A stretch of 64,000 nucleotides of DNA from an uncultured Rubripirellula sp. (GCA_938045805.1 CALIBL010000002.1:124001-188000), one strand, 5' to 3'; positions 9,885-19,833 are shown, counted from the stretch's first letter. Notes: a model not told the origin generated them from the letters alone. A program made the numbers and translations.

Positions 9885-11942
9885 CTAACTGCTACTTGAA
9901 TCCTGACTTGCACTTGGCTCATCAGGTGCCCCCTCGGTCGATTGGCCGTCAGCAGAATTATCAACTTTTGGCTTTTTTTCCCGAGGTGGCAACTTACCGC
10001 CATTTTCTTGAGCCTCGATGTAAGCAAGTTCTAAATCCTGAACTAACTTCGGAGTAATGTGCTTTTGCAACAGTTCTCGAGTATTCGTAAACATCTCGTC
10101 AACCTTACGGCTTTGATTAGCATTTTTTGTCCCAAGAAGATTGATGAAATCCTGCTGCTTCTTACCAATCGCTCCATATAAGGCATCACTAGTAGGCTGA
10201 TCCCGTAATGCAGTCAAAAGCTCTTCTGCCTTCTCCATCTCACCACGCTCTAACCTAAGTAGTATTCGTGCTTTAAACAGCTCACGTATGGCAACCAAAT
10301 CAATGATTGAGTTCTGGGCGCCGCGAATATAAGCCTCGGCTTGGAGTCGAATATCATCACCAGATAAGTCCGCTACCACATTGTGGTATAACCCAGGCAC
10401 CAACGGCAAACGTGCAAGAATGGCCCCACCATTTTTAACGTACAGTAGCCTTAAAGGATCATCTGTTGCCTCAACGCGAAGGACTCCATCCCAATTGGTT
10501 CGCCCAACAAACGTCATGTCTCCTGACTCTAAGTCTTTCTGGTACAGCTCATAACCAATCAACGGAAAGTCTGGATCCCGTTGCAAATGCAGACGCACAT
10601 CAGTCGAACTTAATTCGGGGCGAACTCGTAACGCTGTTTTAAAGGTTCGCTTGTTTTTTCGACCTTGCAGACCGCCACCACGACCAGAATAGAAGTCCAT
10701 CTGGACGTTTCTTTCTTGGTAACCATCTAGTTCCGTTACATGTAGATAGGCCCAATCCAAGGCCCCAATCATGATCGGGTTGCCATTGCGATCATTCTTC
10801 CTGGTCATCGGTTCTAGAATATCGCCAACGCGGATCCATGCAGGAGAGTGGTCGCGATCTTTTTCTTTGACAAGGCCACCCGCTCTCAATAACCCCAAAG
10901 CAGATCTCTGACCAGCGTTCTCAATTCGCACCATTGGTCCAAACGCTTTAGTTAAGCAAATACCGATACCCCTTGGTAGAAAACTAGCGCCGGTTGAATT
11001 GACGCTCGCGACAGGACCGAAATGCCGCATGAGAGTATCGAACTCAATCGCTTCAATCCGATTGGGCACTTGACTGGTTTTGACTGAAACAATGAACACC
11101 TTGTCATACTTTTCAACCGTCTGCCCCACCAAGTCGGCGATTTCGGGAACGATTAACTTAGCTTCAGGACTTAGTGTGCTAGCGATCCCGCGAGAAACGA
11201 GAATCGCTTCAATTCCCTTTTCATTATTACTCTCCGCTGAAACGGATTCGGAATCATCAACCGCTGCGTTGCTCGGGGCCGATTTTTCATCGTCAGCCTC
11301 GTTGTCACCACTTTGCTGTAATGCTGATTGATTCCATAAATCCCTGACGATGGATTCGTCACCGACAACCGCTTTAAACTTTCCCTTGATTCCGTTGAAG
11401 TCGTCATTGGCGACCTCCGCTGCTCTTCTAAGAACCTCTTCAGCACGACCCTCCGTTATGTAAACACTATCGACAAATTCACCTACATTTTTAGCAACAC
11501 GAATCCTAACGGCATCCGGATGATCACGTTTAACGGCTAATACGGGATCAGAAGCCGTTAACTGGTCATAGGTTAAATCTGATAAACCACGCTTTGCAGC
11601 AGTCGCTACGGAGGGTGGAGCGACAGCAAAATCCAGCCTCCACACTGATTCAAAATCTCGAGCTAAGTAAGCCCGAATCGCCGGCTCCAACGAAGCAAGA
11701 GAAACACGATTGTCGTCGGTTACGTACCACACCAAAACTTTATACGGATCATAGTCCCACGGGATCTCTTCCTCAATTGATTCGTCGGCTATTGTTGAAC
11801 CACCTGCTGCTACGGCCTGAGCCAATCCAGCTGCCTGAGATGTTTCTTCATTGGAAGCTGAACTGTTCTGAGCACGTATCGACCCAGTCAATACCAACAG
11901 AATAACGAACGCCGCCATGGATCGCATTTTCATACTAATCAT
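9885..11942 (-). CDS. Secreted protein of unknown family, last gene of the ExbB/ExbD operon
   Basis: This 685-residue protein begins with a signal peptide (MISMKMRSMAAFVILLVLTG, cleavage after IRAQ). The rest is soluble, with an N-terminal part containing VLVWYVTDDNRVSLASLEPA, beta-rich middle segments, a helical region near residues 550-640 and a Ser/Glu-rich tail ending in SSSS. I do not recognise the family. The ATG at 11942 overlaps the stop of the upstream solute-binding gene by 4 nt (ATGA), indicating translational coupling and supporting this start. It is the last of eight minus-strand genes. Its position implies a role on the outer side of the inner membrane together with the upstream products. 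That role is inferred. Confidence 0.85.
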   Translation of the reverse strand: MISMKMRSMAAFVILLVLTGSIRAQNSSASNEETSQAAGLAQAVAAGGSTIADESIEEEIPWDYDPYKVLVWYVTDDNRVSLASLEPAIRAYLARDFESVWRLDFAVAPPSVATAAKRGLSDLTYDQLTASDPVLAVKRDHPDAVRIRVAKNVGEFVDSVYITEGRAEEVLRRAAEVANDDFNGIKGKFKAVVGDESIVRDLWNQSALQQSGDNEADDEKSAPSNAAVDDSESVSAESNNEKGIEAILVSRGIASTLSPEAKLIVPEIADLVGQTVEKYDKVFIVSVKTSQVPNRIEAIEFDTLMRHFGPVASVNSTGASFLPRGIGICLTKAFGPMVRIENAGQRSALGLLRAGGLVKEKDRDHSPAWIRVGDILEPMTRKNDRNGNPIMIGALDWAYLHVTELDGYQERNVQMDFYSGRGGGLQGRKNKRTFKTALRVRPELSSTDVRLHLQRDPDFPLIGYELYQKDLESGDMTFVGRTNWDGVLRVEATDDPLRLLYVKNGGAILARLPLVPGLYHNVVADLSGDDIRLQAEAYIRGAQNSIIDLVAIRELFKARILLRLERGEMEKAEELLTALRDQPTSDALYGAIGKKQQDFINLLGTKNANQSRKVDEMFTNTRELLQKHITPKLVQDLELAYIEAQENGGKLPPREKKPKVDNSADGQSTEGAPDEPSASQDSSSS

Positions 11943-14305
11943 TGCCCCAATCGCCAGTTATCTGCATTCTGATACAGCGAAACAATATCGGAACCCATCC
12001 CGATCAAGTCACGTCGGTACGCATAGGAATCAACCATTTGCCACAAGGGTAAAACGGGTAATTCATGATGAACGATTGAATGCAAATCCAACAATCGATC
12101 TCTTACTTCTCGCCAATTTTTTGCCTCTTCAAGTTGACGCAAACCAAGACCAACTAACTGGTCTTCGCAGCGAGCCAATCCGCTCGGCCCGAGCAAACGC
12201 CCCGCATCAATCACTGGCTCCCAAACCGCTGCTGAGACATAGACGATGTCCGCTATGTTCTTCTCACGATCCGGAAATGTTTGCCCCACCTCCAGTTCAA
12301 CTAACTCAACGGTCAAGCCAAGAAGTTCCCATTGTGTACGGATTCCTTCGCATGCAACGCGCGACAAATTGTCAGGTGGATAAGCGAGCCTAATTGGAGT
12401 CATCTCAGGCATGGTCTCTTTTTTTCGCTCTGCTTCCGATTTCATTTGGTTAGCATTCATCGCGATCAGCAACTGTGCCAACGGAGGCTCATAAGATCTA
12501 GGCTCGATATTCTGGTCATACGCGTAACCCAGTGGGTCGTTCAATTCGAGCCCCGCAGGAAACGGACCTGACAAAACCCTGCATCCTTCAGAGTCCAGTC
12601 CCTCCAGCAGTTCGCCAGTGAGAATATCCTGTCGATTGATTCCATAGAGCAAGGCTCGACGAAAGGTTCTCTGAGCGAGATAAGGATGTTCCGAACACGG
12701 AATCAGCATATGCACAGTTGGCAACGGATAATTAGCAACTTTAATATCCCGGCTCTTGCTCAATCGTACCGCGTCTGCTGGAAAGAGTTGGTCGAGCACA
12801 TCAATTTTCCCCTGAAGCAATGCGTTGACACCATCGGATGCAGATGCACTTCTTATCTCTACAATCTCGCGTGGCTGAGTCGGAACCTTGGGAGAAGCGG
12901 AAAGGACGTAGCGAACCAAATCTTTTTCAACCGCTTCACGCCGATAGTCACCGGTTGGTGATAGTGGCTCTCCCCCAAACCAACTTCCATCTACGGGAAT
13001 TTGAAGAAGGCATGTTGGTAAGACATGAGGGCGCCGAAGATTGAAGGTAACTTGTTGAGGACCCTGCAGTGCAATCGACTCTACCGCAGAAGCCCATGGT
13101 GCAAAATACGTCTCTGATTCCGGCTTGGCACGATCAGCCATAACATCAGCCAAATAAAAGGCCTGTATCTTATCAAGAGGTGGAACAATCTCATTTGGCT
13201 GTAGAAACAAGTCGAACTGCATTCGATCGGGGCTCATCTCCACCTCACCGAAGATAAAATCGTATTCACCACCCTCTGGTCCCGCTCCCTGTATCTCAAA
13301 CAGAGTCCGATAGATCAAACGTCCCGCCCTTCTGGCACCCCAGTTATCCATTCTTGTTGGATCCAACGCAGTCGCACTCTGCAACACACCCACATTGACC
13401 AAGGGATAGATCGTATCAATCTCGCGTATCAGCTCTTGCCCACCCTCGATGTCGGGTTTGAGATAAACACTTTCGCGAGCAAGTAATCGTGCGGATCGAT
13501 AATCCTTCGCGTCTCTCGCTGCGATCGCTTGTCCCCGTTTTACCTCCGCCATACCTAAAAATTCAGCGTTCCATTTGGCAATGGATTCAAGAGTGTTCCC
13601 AGAGTAGTCCTTCGTAAGTCGTGCAAGTAACTGCTGTGCGAGATCTAATTCTTGCTCGTTCATCAACTGCTGCATCAGCTCATCTGTGACTTTGGAGATG
13701 GCTTGCAGCACCGTGGACTGCTTGTATTCCGGCGCGTAGCGTCTTAATTCCTCAAGCATTGCCAGGGTCGATTCAAACTCACCGCGATTCGCTCTTCCCA
13801 CAGCATCTTGATAAAGATAATCACACCGCAGTTCCCTCAACCCTGGCCTTGCGGGATAGTCACGAATTAGTATGGATAGGAATGGGTAGGCTCCCACAAA
13901 GTCTCCAGCCGCGATTCGTTCTTTGGTTTCTCTCTCAAGGCGTACCTCCCAAAGATCAAACCGCTCGATCTCAGTCCATTTCGTAGCAAATTCTTTTCCC
14001 TCGATCCCCAAAACCTGAAACCGCAATGATCCCGTTGGATTCGTCGGGGGCGTACGCCCGGGGAAACTAATGGGAAATACCTTAGCCCATCCACCGCCTG
14101 AGGCTTCGGTGAAAAAAACGAGGTCGTGAGGTTCCTCTTGCAGCAAACCTAACCCGAGATCCGGAGGATCTCCAGTCTGGGCATAGTTGACGGATTGGGC
14201 TTCAACCTGGCTTACCAATAAGGTAGCAGCTACTGTTACCCAGAGTCCGACACGGTGTGAGCAGGTATACATCGATCGTTTCACGGTTGAGAAGAAATAG
14301 CTCAC
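11939..14305 (-). CDS. Extracellular solute-binding protein, family 5 (SBP_bac_5-like), with helical N-terminal region
   Basis: The 788-residue protein begins with GTG at 14305, sharing one base with the upstream stop, and has an N-terminal signal segment ending SQVEAQS. Residues of about 100-300 are helical and TPR-like. The second half resembles family-5 oligopeptide/nickel-binding proteins: RRALLYGINRQDILTGELL is the typical segment, followed by TPIRLAYPPDN and ELPVLPLWQMVDSYAYR near the end. Classical members feed ABC permeases, but no permease or ATPase gene is present here. The gene is coupled to a PQQ-propeller gene upstream and a secreted protein gene downstream. It may bind a ligand in the periplasm for the ExbB/ExbD-linked system, which is inference. 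Confidence 0.85.
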   Translation of the reverse strand: MSYFFSTVKRSMYTCSHRVGLWVTVAATLLVSQVEAQSVNYAQTGDPPDLGLGLLQEEPHDLVFFTEASGGGWAKVFPISFPGRTPPTNPTGSLRFQVLGIEGKEFATKWTEIERFDLWEVRLERETKERIAAGDFVGAYPFLSILIRDYPARPGLRELRCDYLYQDAVGRANRGEFESTLAMLEELRRYAPEYKQSTVLQAISKVTDELMQQLMNEQELDLAQQLLARLTKDYSGNTLESIAKWNAEFLGMAEVKRGQAIAARDAKDYRSARLLARESVYLKPDIEGGQELIREIDTIYPLVNVGVLQSATALDPTRMDNWGARRAGRLIYRTLFEIQGAGPEGGEYDFIFGEVEMSPDRMQFDLFLQPNEIVPPLDKIQAFYLADVMADRAKPESETYFAPWASAVESIALQGPQQVTFNLRRPHVLPTCLLQIPVDGSWFGGEPLSPTGDYRREAVEKDLVRYVLSASPKVPTQPREIVEIRSASASDGVNALLQGKIDVLDQLFPADAVRLSKSRDIKVANYPLPTVHMLIPCSEHPYLAQRTFRRALLYGINRQDILTGELLEGLDSEGCRVLSGPFPAGLELNDPLGYAYDQNIEPRSYEPPLAQLLIAMNANQMKSEAERKKETMPEMTPIRLAYPPDNLSRVACEGIRTQWELLGLTVELVELEVGQTFPDREKNIADIVYVSAAVWEPVIDAGRLLGPSGLARCEDQLVGLGLRQLEEAKNWREVRDRLLDLHSIVHHELPVLPLWQMVDSYAYRRDLIGMGSDIVSLYQNADNWRLGQ

Positions 14306-17300
14306 TAGTTCGGCACCTCGGTTGAATAAACCACACCCTCTGCACCTGGCACCAACAGTGTCTGATCATCGTAAAGTAAAGGCGTCGATGAAATTGGCTG
14401 TCCAAGATCGATCTCACTTAATAGTTCGCCAGTGCGCCTATCAATCACAACAATCCAACCCGAGCGTCCGGCCAAAATGATTTGATCACCATTTCGCAAA
14501 GGCTGACCAACAACTTCCCCGGCTGGCACAACCACTTCAAATCGCTGCTGACCATCACCTTCAAAAGCTCGTAAGGCGCCGTCATCGGTCCGAATCAAAG
14601 CAATGTCACCATGCGCGACTGGGCCCCAGTTGATCCTTCCATTGAGAAGGGTTCGGAATGTTTCCGATAAAGTGGTTAAATCGAAACCAATCAAAAAATC
14701 AGCTGCCGGCCCGACGGTACTCGCTACCATTGCATTTTCGAGACGAGTTGAGGGTCCAATCAATTGAAATTCAAGATCTTTTGACTGAAGCTCACGGATT
14801 TGTTCACCGACACGCAATCGATAAATTTTCTTACGACTGTCAGCGAGAACGACCTGATCCGCGTCATCTGGCAACGGAATCGGCTTTGTCCACTGCACCT
14901 TGCCAACAGGATCGCTTGGTGGCTGAAATGGCGTTGCAATAACCGCGCCCGTCCGCCAATCCACCAGCACAACACGACCACTGTCGAGGGGCAAAAGTAA
15001 ACCACCCCCTGATGCGACTCCTCCGGCGGTGGGGAGGGCTGAATCAAGTCGCATGGTTACCCGCCTTAGTTTTTCGGTTTCTCGATTCGGGTCATAAATC
15101 AATAGCGAGGGATCTCCCACTTCATTGAGCATCACTCGACGTGTTTCATCAATTTCAATAGGGTCGCTAAATCGAATCGCTACCGCTCGATCACCGGGAT
15201 TTTCCAGCGGCTTTTGTCCGCCTGCAAACTTGCTCTTGCTCCCATCAAACTGCAAGTTGAAAAGCGCAGCTTGGGACGTTACGACGTGAATGCCGTCAGA
15301 AGTAGGCTGTAATAGAGAGACGGGAACTCCCACATCTGTACGCCATATCTCTGATCCCGTTTTTGGATTGGCTGCCGTAATCCTGATGGCAGATGTATCA
15401 CGCAGAACTCGAGCATGCACCAAAGCTTCATCAGTTGCATAGGGCTTACCAATAAACGTATCTAATTCATGAATCGACCAATCTCGTATGACACGCCCGG
15501 TGTTAATTTGCAATTCATAACGTCCGAGTCGTGTTCCGGTGATCCACATCTGACTTTTGCCAACAGCCATCTGTGTAGATGTGGGTTCTTCATAAAATGC
15601 AGGAAGCGTTGCGGCAACCGTCACCTGCTCGCGCTCAGCAGTGGGTTCAATATCGTAGACCGTTACCTCACCGCGATCAGTGAGAACAATCAAACGCCGG
15701 CCATTGACAACTGGATCAACAATTACGTTTCCGATCAACCGAAACGGCGCCTGTGCCTGCACAAGAGTCTCGCCACGTTCATCAACCCGAAGAACATGAA
15801 CATTCGCGTAATCCGCACCCGCATTCTCAATCACGAAAACGTGCCCCAGTAGCGGCACGGGCGCGACCGACACTGTCGAGGATTCATGCCCAAGGTAATA
15901 GCTCTCAATACAACTACCATCGCGACTGTTAAGGACGTAGAGATTGCTGTGGTCACCAGCCAAATAAGCTCTGCGCAGACGATCATCGATACCCGGCCCA
16001 ATATTCAAATTCTGTGGTATTTGCGTTGCCCATTTGGCATCACCTGAAATCGCATCGAAAGCGAGTAACCTGCCAGACTCAGTTGCTACATAGATGTCAT
16101 CTTTGACTGCAATCGGCTCGCTGAAGTTCTCGTTGATTCCAGATCGCCAAGCGACAGTCCCATCACTCTCGCTGCAGCGCAGAATCTCGAGCGTTGAGGA
16201 CTGACTCAAAAGCACACCGTCTTCCAACTGCACCGGCGGCAAATCCTTGGCAGCCCCAACATACTTGCGCCACGCAAGTGAACCACTTTCACCGTCAATG
16301 GCCAGAATGGAACCGCCAGCCCGGAAATACAATGTTTCTCCTCTCAAGTCTGGAACTGAACCTCCCTCGAGCGATGTCAAGACGACATTACCCGTCGTCG
16401 CGTTCTCCGGTTCATCAGTACTAACTTTCGGTAATTCACTAGACGATTTAACCAACGTTTGCTGAATTTCGCTCGCACGCTTGATCAATGTCTCTAATCG
16501 TTCATGGTCATATAATTCAGGGAACGACTGGAGCAACTGCTTCCGAGTGTCATATGCCGCCTTGGTATCACTCTGATTGAGAGAACCAATCATCGATGCT
16601 TCCGCTTCATCGAGTCTAATATTGCGGCTAATGTCCCTTTGGACTCTGGCACGAGACTCAACGACATTTTGTATTTGTGATGCCAGAGTCACTTTCATCG
16701 ATGACATCATGTATTGAGGGTTTTCCATCAGCAACAACTGCTCATCTAGCACCTGCAGAAGGCTCTGTTTTTTTTCCGTCTCACTCGCTCGACTTGCCGA
16801 TTCAGCCAGATTCGCTGCAATGTCCACCATCAAGGCAGCGAGATTCCCCCTCTCTTCGTTCATCCCCTCCTCATCAGCAATCAGCGGCAACTTTTCTTTT
16901 TCTAACTCGACCGCTTGCCAAGGCTCCTGCTTGAATGTTGCAGCCTTATACAACTCCGTCATCGTGATTCTCACGCGAGACATGGACGAATACTGATGTT
17001 CGTTACCGAAACTCTCGAGAAACCCAACGTACATCTTCTGTGCCAAATCGTAGTTCTGATTATCGTACTGCTCATTAGCTCCTGTAATCACTTGATCTGC
17101 GTCTTCACGAGTCAACACAAATGTGATTCCACCACCAACTAAGAGCAGGGCAAGAATGATCCCGATGTAACCGTAAATCTTGAAGGAATCCCATTGAGAC
17201 TTATTGGGATCTGCTTTTTTCAGTTTTGATTTTGGTCTAGCCGGTTCACCAACTCCAGATGAATCATCTTCTAGCTCACTCACCTCAACAGCCTCGACCG

Positions 17301-17673
17301 CAATCGGTTGACCTCCGTCCATCGAGCCAGCGTCATACAATGAGCCTGAGGCCTCATAGAGCGGTGCGGCCTCCTCAGGCTCGACCTCCACCACTTCAAC
17401 CTCGTCGTCAGTCAAAATGTCGAGCTCACCAATTTCTTCAACCAACTGATCGGCCCCATCGTCGGTTGTGTCGTATTCACCACTTCGCAGCTCACCGATT
17501 AGCTTGGTTGCTTGGAAACGTGTGAGGTGCCCATTATCCACCAGCAACTTAGCAACGGCCTCGGGAGTGACGCGAGTTCCACCCTGCACTAACTGCTCGC
17601 GCAACGCTTCGATAATCTCTTGGTCGAGTAGACCGAGTCTCTCCAATCGATCAATCAATTCATTTGCTAACAT
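14305..17673 (-). CDS. Membrane-anchored PQQ-type beta-propeller protein
   Basis: This 1122-residue protein has four parts. Residues 1-66 form a helical domain with DNGHLTRFQATKLIG, a motif also seen before kinase domains in planctomycete proteins. Residues 70-150 are acidic. One membrane helix lies at about 167-187 (YIGIILALLLVGGGITFVL). The large outer part has a helical segment followed, from about residue 420, by repeated PQQ/BamB-like blades such as LYFRAGGSILAIDGESGSLA and AFDAISGDAKWATQIP. The orientation is presumably N-in, with the propeller in the periplasm. The stop overlaps the next gene's GTG by one base. No catalytic PQQ-dehydrogenase residues were recognised, so a scaffold or binding role is more likely than an enzyme. 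Confidence 0.85.
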   Translation of the reverse strand: MLANELIDRLERLGLLDQEIIEALREQLVQGGTRVTPEAVAKLLVDNGHLTRFQATKLIGELRSGEYDTTDDGADQLVEEIGELDILTDDEVEVVEVEPEEAAPLYEASGSLYDAGSMDGGQPIAVEAVEVSELEDDSSGVGEPARPKSKLKKADPNKSQWDSFKIYGYIGIILALLLVGGGITFVLTREDADQVITGANEQYDNQNYDLAQKMYVGFLESFGNEHQYSSMSRVRITMTELYKAATFKQEPWQAVELEKEKLPLIADEEGMNEERGNLAALMVDIAANLAESASRASETEKKQSLLQVLDEQLLLMENPQYMMSSMKVTLASQIQNVVESRARVQRDISRNIRLDEAEASMIGSLNQSDTKAAYDTRKQLLQSFPELYDHERLETLIKRASEIQQTLVKSSSELPKVSTDEPENATTGNVVLTSLEGGSVPDLRGETLYFRAGGSILAIDGESGSLAWRKYVGAAKDLPPVQLEDGVLLSQSSTLEILRCSESDGTVAWRSGINENFSEPIAVKDDIYVATESGRLLAFDAISGDAKWATQIPQNLNIGPGIDDRLRRAYLAGDHSNLYVLNSRDGSCIESYYLGHESSTVSVAPVPLLGHVFVIENAGADYANVHVLRVDERGETLVQAQAPFRLIGNVIVDPVVNGRRLIVLTDRGEVTVYDIEPTAEREQVTVAATLPAFYEEPTSTQMAVGKSQMWITGTRLGRYELQINTGRVIRDWSIHELDTFIGKPYATDEALVHARVLRDTSAIRITAANPKTGSEIWRTDVGVPVSLLQPTSDGIHVVTSQAALFNLQFDGSKSKFAGGQKPLENPGDRAVAIRFSDPIEIDETRRVMLNEVGDPSLLIYDPNRETEKLRRVTMRLDSALPTAGGVASGGGLLLPLDSGRVVLVDWRTGAVIATPFQPPSDPVGKVQWTKPIPLPDDADQVVLADSRKKIYRLRVGEQIRELQSKDLEFQLIGPSTRLENAMVASTVGPAADFLIGFDLTTLSETFRTLLNGRINWGPVAHGDIALIRTDDGALRAFEGDGQQRFEVVVPAGEVVGQPLRNGDQIILAGRSGWIVVIDRRTGELLSEIDLGQPISSTPLLYDDQTLLVPGAEGVVYSTEVPN

Positions 17674-17764
17674 GATTCGTAAACGTCTGGGAATAAAAAG
17701 GGCAACAAACTATCTGATAATCACCGTCCCGAGACGGCTCGTGAAAAACTAAAACGAACAAGAA

Positions 17765-18523
17765 TTAATCAAATTCCTCAACCTGTGTTACCTCCAGCTG
17801 GGCATAGCCGGCAATTGTCCCTGCATCCATCGCATCCACAAGTGATTTCAATTTTGCCATTTCATGAACTTTAACAACTAATCTCATCCCGTCGCTATTT
17901 CCAGCAATCGCTTCTCGAAGAGCTGAGATCAAATTCTGCTTGCCTGGCGTTTCTCGCTCCCACTCAGGTGCCATCACTAGAAACGAACCAAACTCATCCA
18001 CCTGCAGCTCCACCATATCCAACTCTTCGACCTCTTCCTCCTGCACGCTTGTGCTGGGAGCATCGGTCTGCTGCCTTGGCATCTCAATTGACTTTTGCAA
18101 GCTGAACGCAGCGGTCACCATAAAAAAGATCAAAAGCAAGAAGGTGACGTCCACCATCGGTGTCATATCCATCTCTTCTTCTGGACGCCGTTGCCGAGCT
18201 AAGACCGGCTCGTCATCCTCATCGTCATCGGCATCCTGCTTACTCGTTCCCGAATGACTCGAGTGCACTGACGACTTTGTATGACTTTCATTCAGCGTGG
18301 CCGCATCGCTTTTGTCACGCAAGCCAACAGAACTCAAAGAGGCGAACGATGGCTCAGCGTCGCCAGTCGAATTACCTGCCTCAACAGGAGCAACCTCAAC
18401 TTCACTCTCCATCGGAACAAGCATCGGTGACTCACACTTGGGACAGCGAACACGCTTGCCCGCAAAGCGGTCATTGACCAGATGCTTCGCATCACAACTG
18501 TTACAAGTGAATTGAATCGACAT
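17765..18523 (-). CDS. ExbD/TolR-type biopolymer transport protein with N-terminal zinc ribbon
   Basis: The 252-residue protein fuses two parts. Residues 1-36 are a zinc ribbon with CxxC pairs at Cys7/Cys10 and Cys27/Cys30 (FTCNSCDAKHLV, VRCPKCESPML). After a polar acidic linker comes an ExbD/TolR domain. Its single membrane helix carries the family signature MDMTPMVDVTFLLLIFFMV, with the proton-carrying Asp at 125, followed by a periplasmic domain. ExbD and TolR couple proton flow through ExbB/TolQ to movement of a partner in the envelope. It is the second ExbD in this operon, 92 bp upstream of the PQQ gene. The cytoplasmic zinc ribbon is not part of classical ExbD and could serve as a docking or sensing element. 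Confidence 0.9.
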   Translation of the reverse strand: MSIQFTCNSCDAKHLVNDRFAGKRVRCPKCESPMLVPMESEVEVAPVEAGNSTGDAEPSFASLSSVGLRDKSDAATLNESHTKSSVHSSHSGTSKQDADDDEDDEPVLARQRRPEEEMDMTPMVDVTFLLLIFFMVTAAFSLQKSIEMPRQQTDAPSTSVQEEEVEELDMVELQVDEFGSFLVMAPEWERETPGKQNLISALREAIAGNSDGMRLVVKVHEMAKLKSLVDAMDAGTIAGYAQLEVTQVEEFD

Positions 18524-18638
18524 GGCAGAAATCTTAGTAGACGAAAAAACTTGTCAAAACCAGTTAAGTAGAGAGCAAATCAAAAGTCTTTGGCTCAATG
18601 CGAAAACGCAAACAGAATTCATTAACTTCAAAACCTGA

Positions 18639-19124
18639 TCATTGCTCTTTTACTGCAATGTAAGTGGAATCAAGATCTTCAAAAGCATCACCGATCAGCT
18701 TCTGTATTCGCGTCACGTGTCCAACCTTAACTTCAGAATCACCGAAAAGCATGACATGCTCTTTGGGTGTGCCGAAAGACTTCTCCAGCTCCCCAGTAAT
18801 GTATTCAATGATCTCCGATGCCTGCTCATTTTCGTCTGAACTGAACTCGGTACCGTCTGGTGTGCTCAAAACAACACTGTCGCTACCAGATGGCTTTATG
18901 AAAATAACTGCCGATGTCTTAGCGGAAATCGCCAACCCATTATCTGCCTCAGGAATGGTGCCAATTTTGGTTGGATCCATTGTGGAGCAGACAATGAAGA
19001 AAATCAGAAGGAGAAAGGTGATATCAATCATCGGCGTGATATCCATTTCGTCATCCTCACGCTTCTTGCGTGGAACCACGAAGTCATCATCGTCTTCTTC
19101 AATTAGGTCGTCATGATCACTCAT
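18639..19124 (-). CDS. ExbD/TolR-type biopolymer transport protein
   Basis: From the ATG at 19124 this encodes 161 residues. A GTG three codons upstream is a less likely start. An acidic cytoplasmic N-terminus precedes the ExbD signature MDITPMIDITFLLLIFFIV, which contains the conserved membrane aspartate, and a periplasmic domain of about 110 residues follows. It sits between exbB-like and second exbD-like genes on the same strand. Pairs of different ExbD proteins can occupy one ExbB channel or serve two channels. With only one ExbB gene here, a mixed complex is possible but not shown by sequence. Confidence 0.92.
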   Translation of the reverse strand: MSDHDDLIEEDDDDFVVPRKKREDDEMDITPMIDITFLLLIFFIVCSTMDPTKIGTIPEADNGLAISAKTSAVIFIKPSGSDSVVLSTPDGTEFSSDENEQASEIIEYITGELEKSFGTPKEHVMLFGDSEVKVGHVTRIQKLIGDAFEDLDSTYIAVKEQ

Positions 19125-19200
19125 TGCAAACACTCTCTAGGAATAAGCTCGCGTTCGATGCAACCTTTGCCACAAACACGGAAGACCGCAAAACCCACTT

Positions 19201-19833
19201 TTACTTCCTATCGCTCTCAGCAAGCGCGTCACGGTAAGAGGCCATAAACCTCGCCAACCCAGCACCCACTAAATCTTCCATCTTTGCGATACGAATATTA
19301 ACGTTTGCAACCAAGATCATTAGCGGGATGGCAATCGCCAATCCACACGCCGTTGTTCTCAAAGCAATGTTGATGTCGCTTGCCAATAAACTTGGCTCGA
19401 CGGACTCCGCGGTGGCGAGTGTCTCGAAAGCCCCCATCATTCCGAACACGGTCCCAAACAAACCGATCATTGGTGCACTCTTGATGACCGTACTCACCCA
19501 CGAGAGGCGGTACTCGATATCACTCATCACATCTCTTTGGAACCGATCCATCACAAACTGTCGTGACTTTTTGTAGCCCATGTCACGATGACGCACCGCC
19601 ATCTCGACAATTTGCGGAATCGCTCGCTGATCCCCGTTGCAGTACTCGGAAATACCGTCAAAGTCTCCCTGTTCGAGCATCTGATTGATGTCATCCATAA
19701 AGAGATCTTGCTGATCTTCGGTTCTAAATCTTTTGTTTTTGACCCGAGTCCAAACAATCACGATGCAAAAAAGCCCCCACAACGCTACCGCAGCGAGTGC
19801 GCCGTATGTCGCGTTGGAGATCAACTCGAACAT
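19201..19833 (-). CDS. MotA/TolQ/ExbB proton channel family protein
   Basis: The 210-residue protein has three predicted membrane helices, near residues 9-29, 112-135 and 160-180. The helix region WVSTVIKSAPMIGLFGTVFGMMGAFETLA and the following ALRTTACGLAIAIPLMILVANV are the hallmarks of the MotA/TolQ/ExbB family. Five such subunits normally surround ExbD/TolR dimers in a proton-driven motor of the inner membrane. Length fits TolQ/ExbB. It lies 76 bp upstream of the first exbD-like gene and about 141 bp downstream of the TonB-shaped protein gene. No tolA, tolB, pal or classic tonB gene accompanies it. Confidence 0.93.
   Translation of the reverse strand: MFELISNATYGALAAVALWGLFCIVIVWTRVKNKRFRTEDQQDLFMDDINQMLEQGDFDGISEYCNGDQRAIPQIVEMAVRHRDMGYKKSRQFVMDRFQRDVMSDIEYRLSWVSTVIKSAPMIGLFGTVFGMMGAFETLATAESVEPSLLASDINIALRTTACGLAIAIPLMILVANVNIRIAKMEDLVGAGLARFMASYRDALAESDRK

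Noticed and set aside
14305-17673. Quinoprotein dehydrogenase
   Set aside because: It has propeller blades but a cytoplasmic N-terminal domain, a membrane helix and no recognised catalytic aspartate or PQQ-binding Cys pair.
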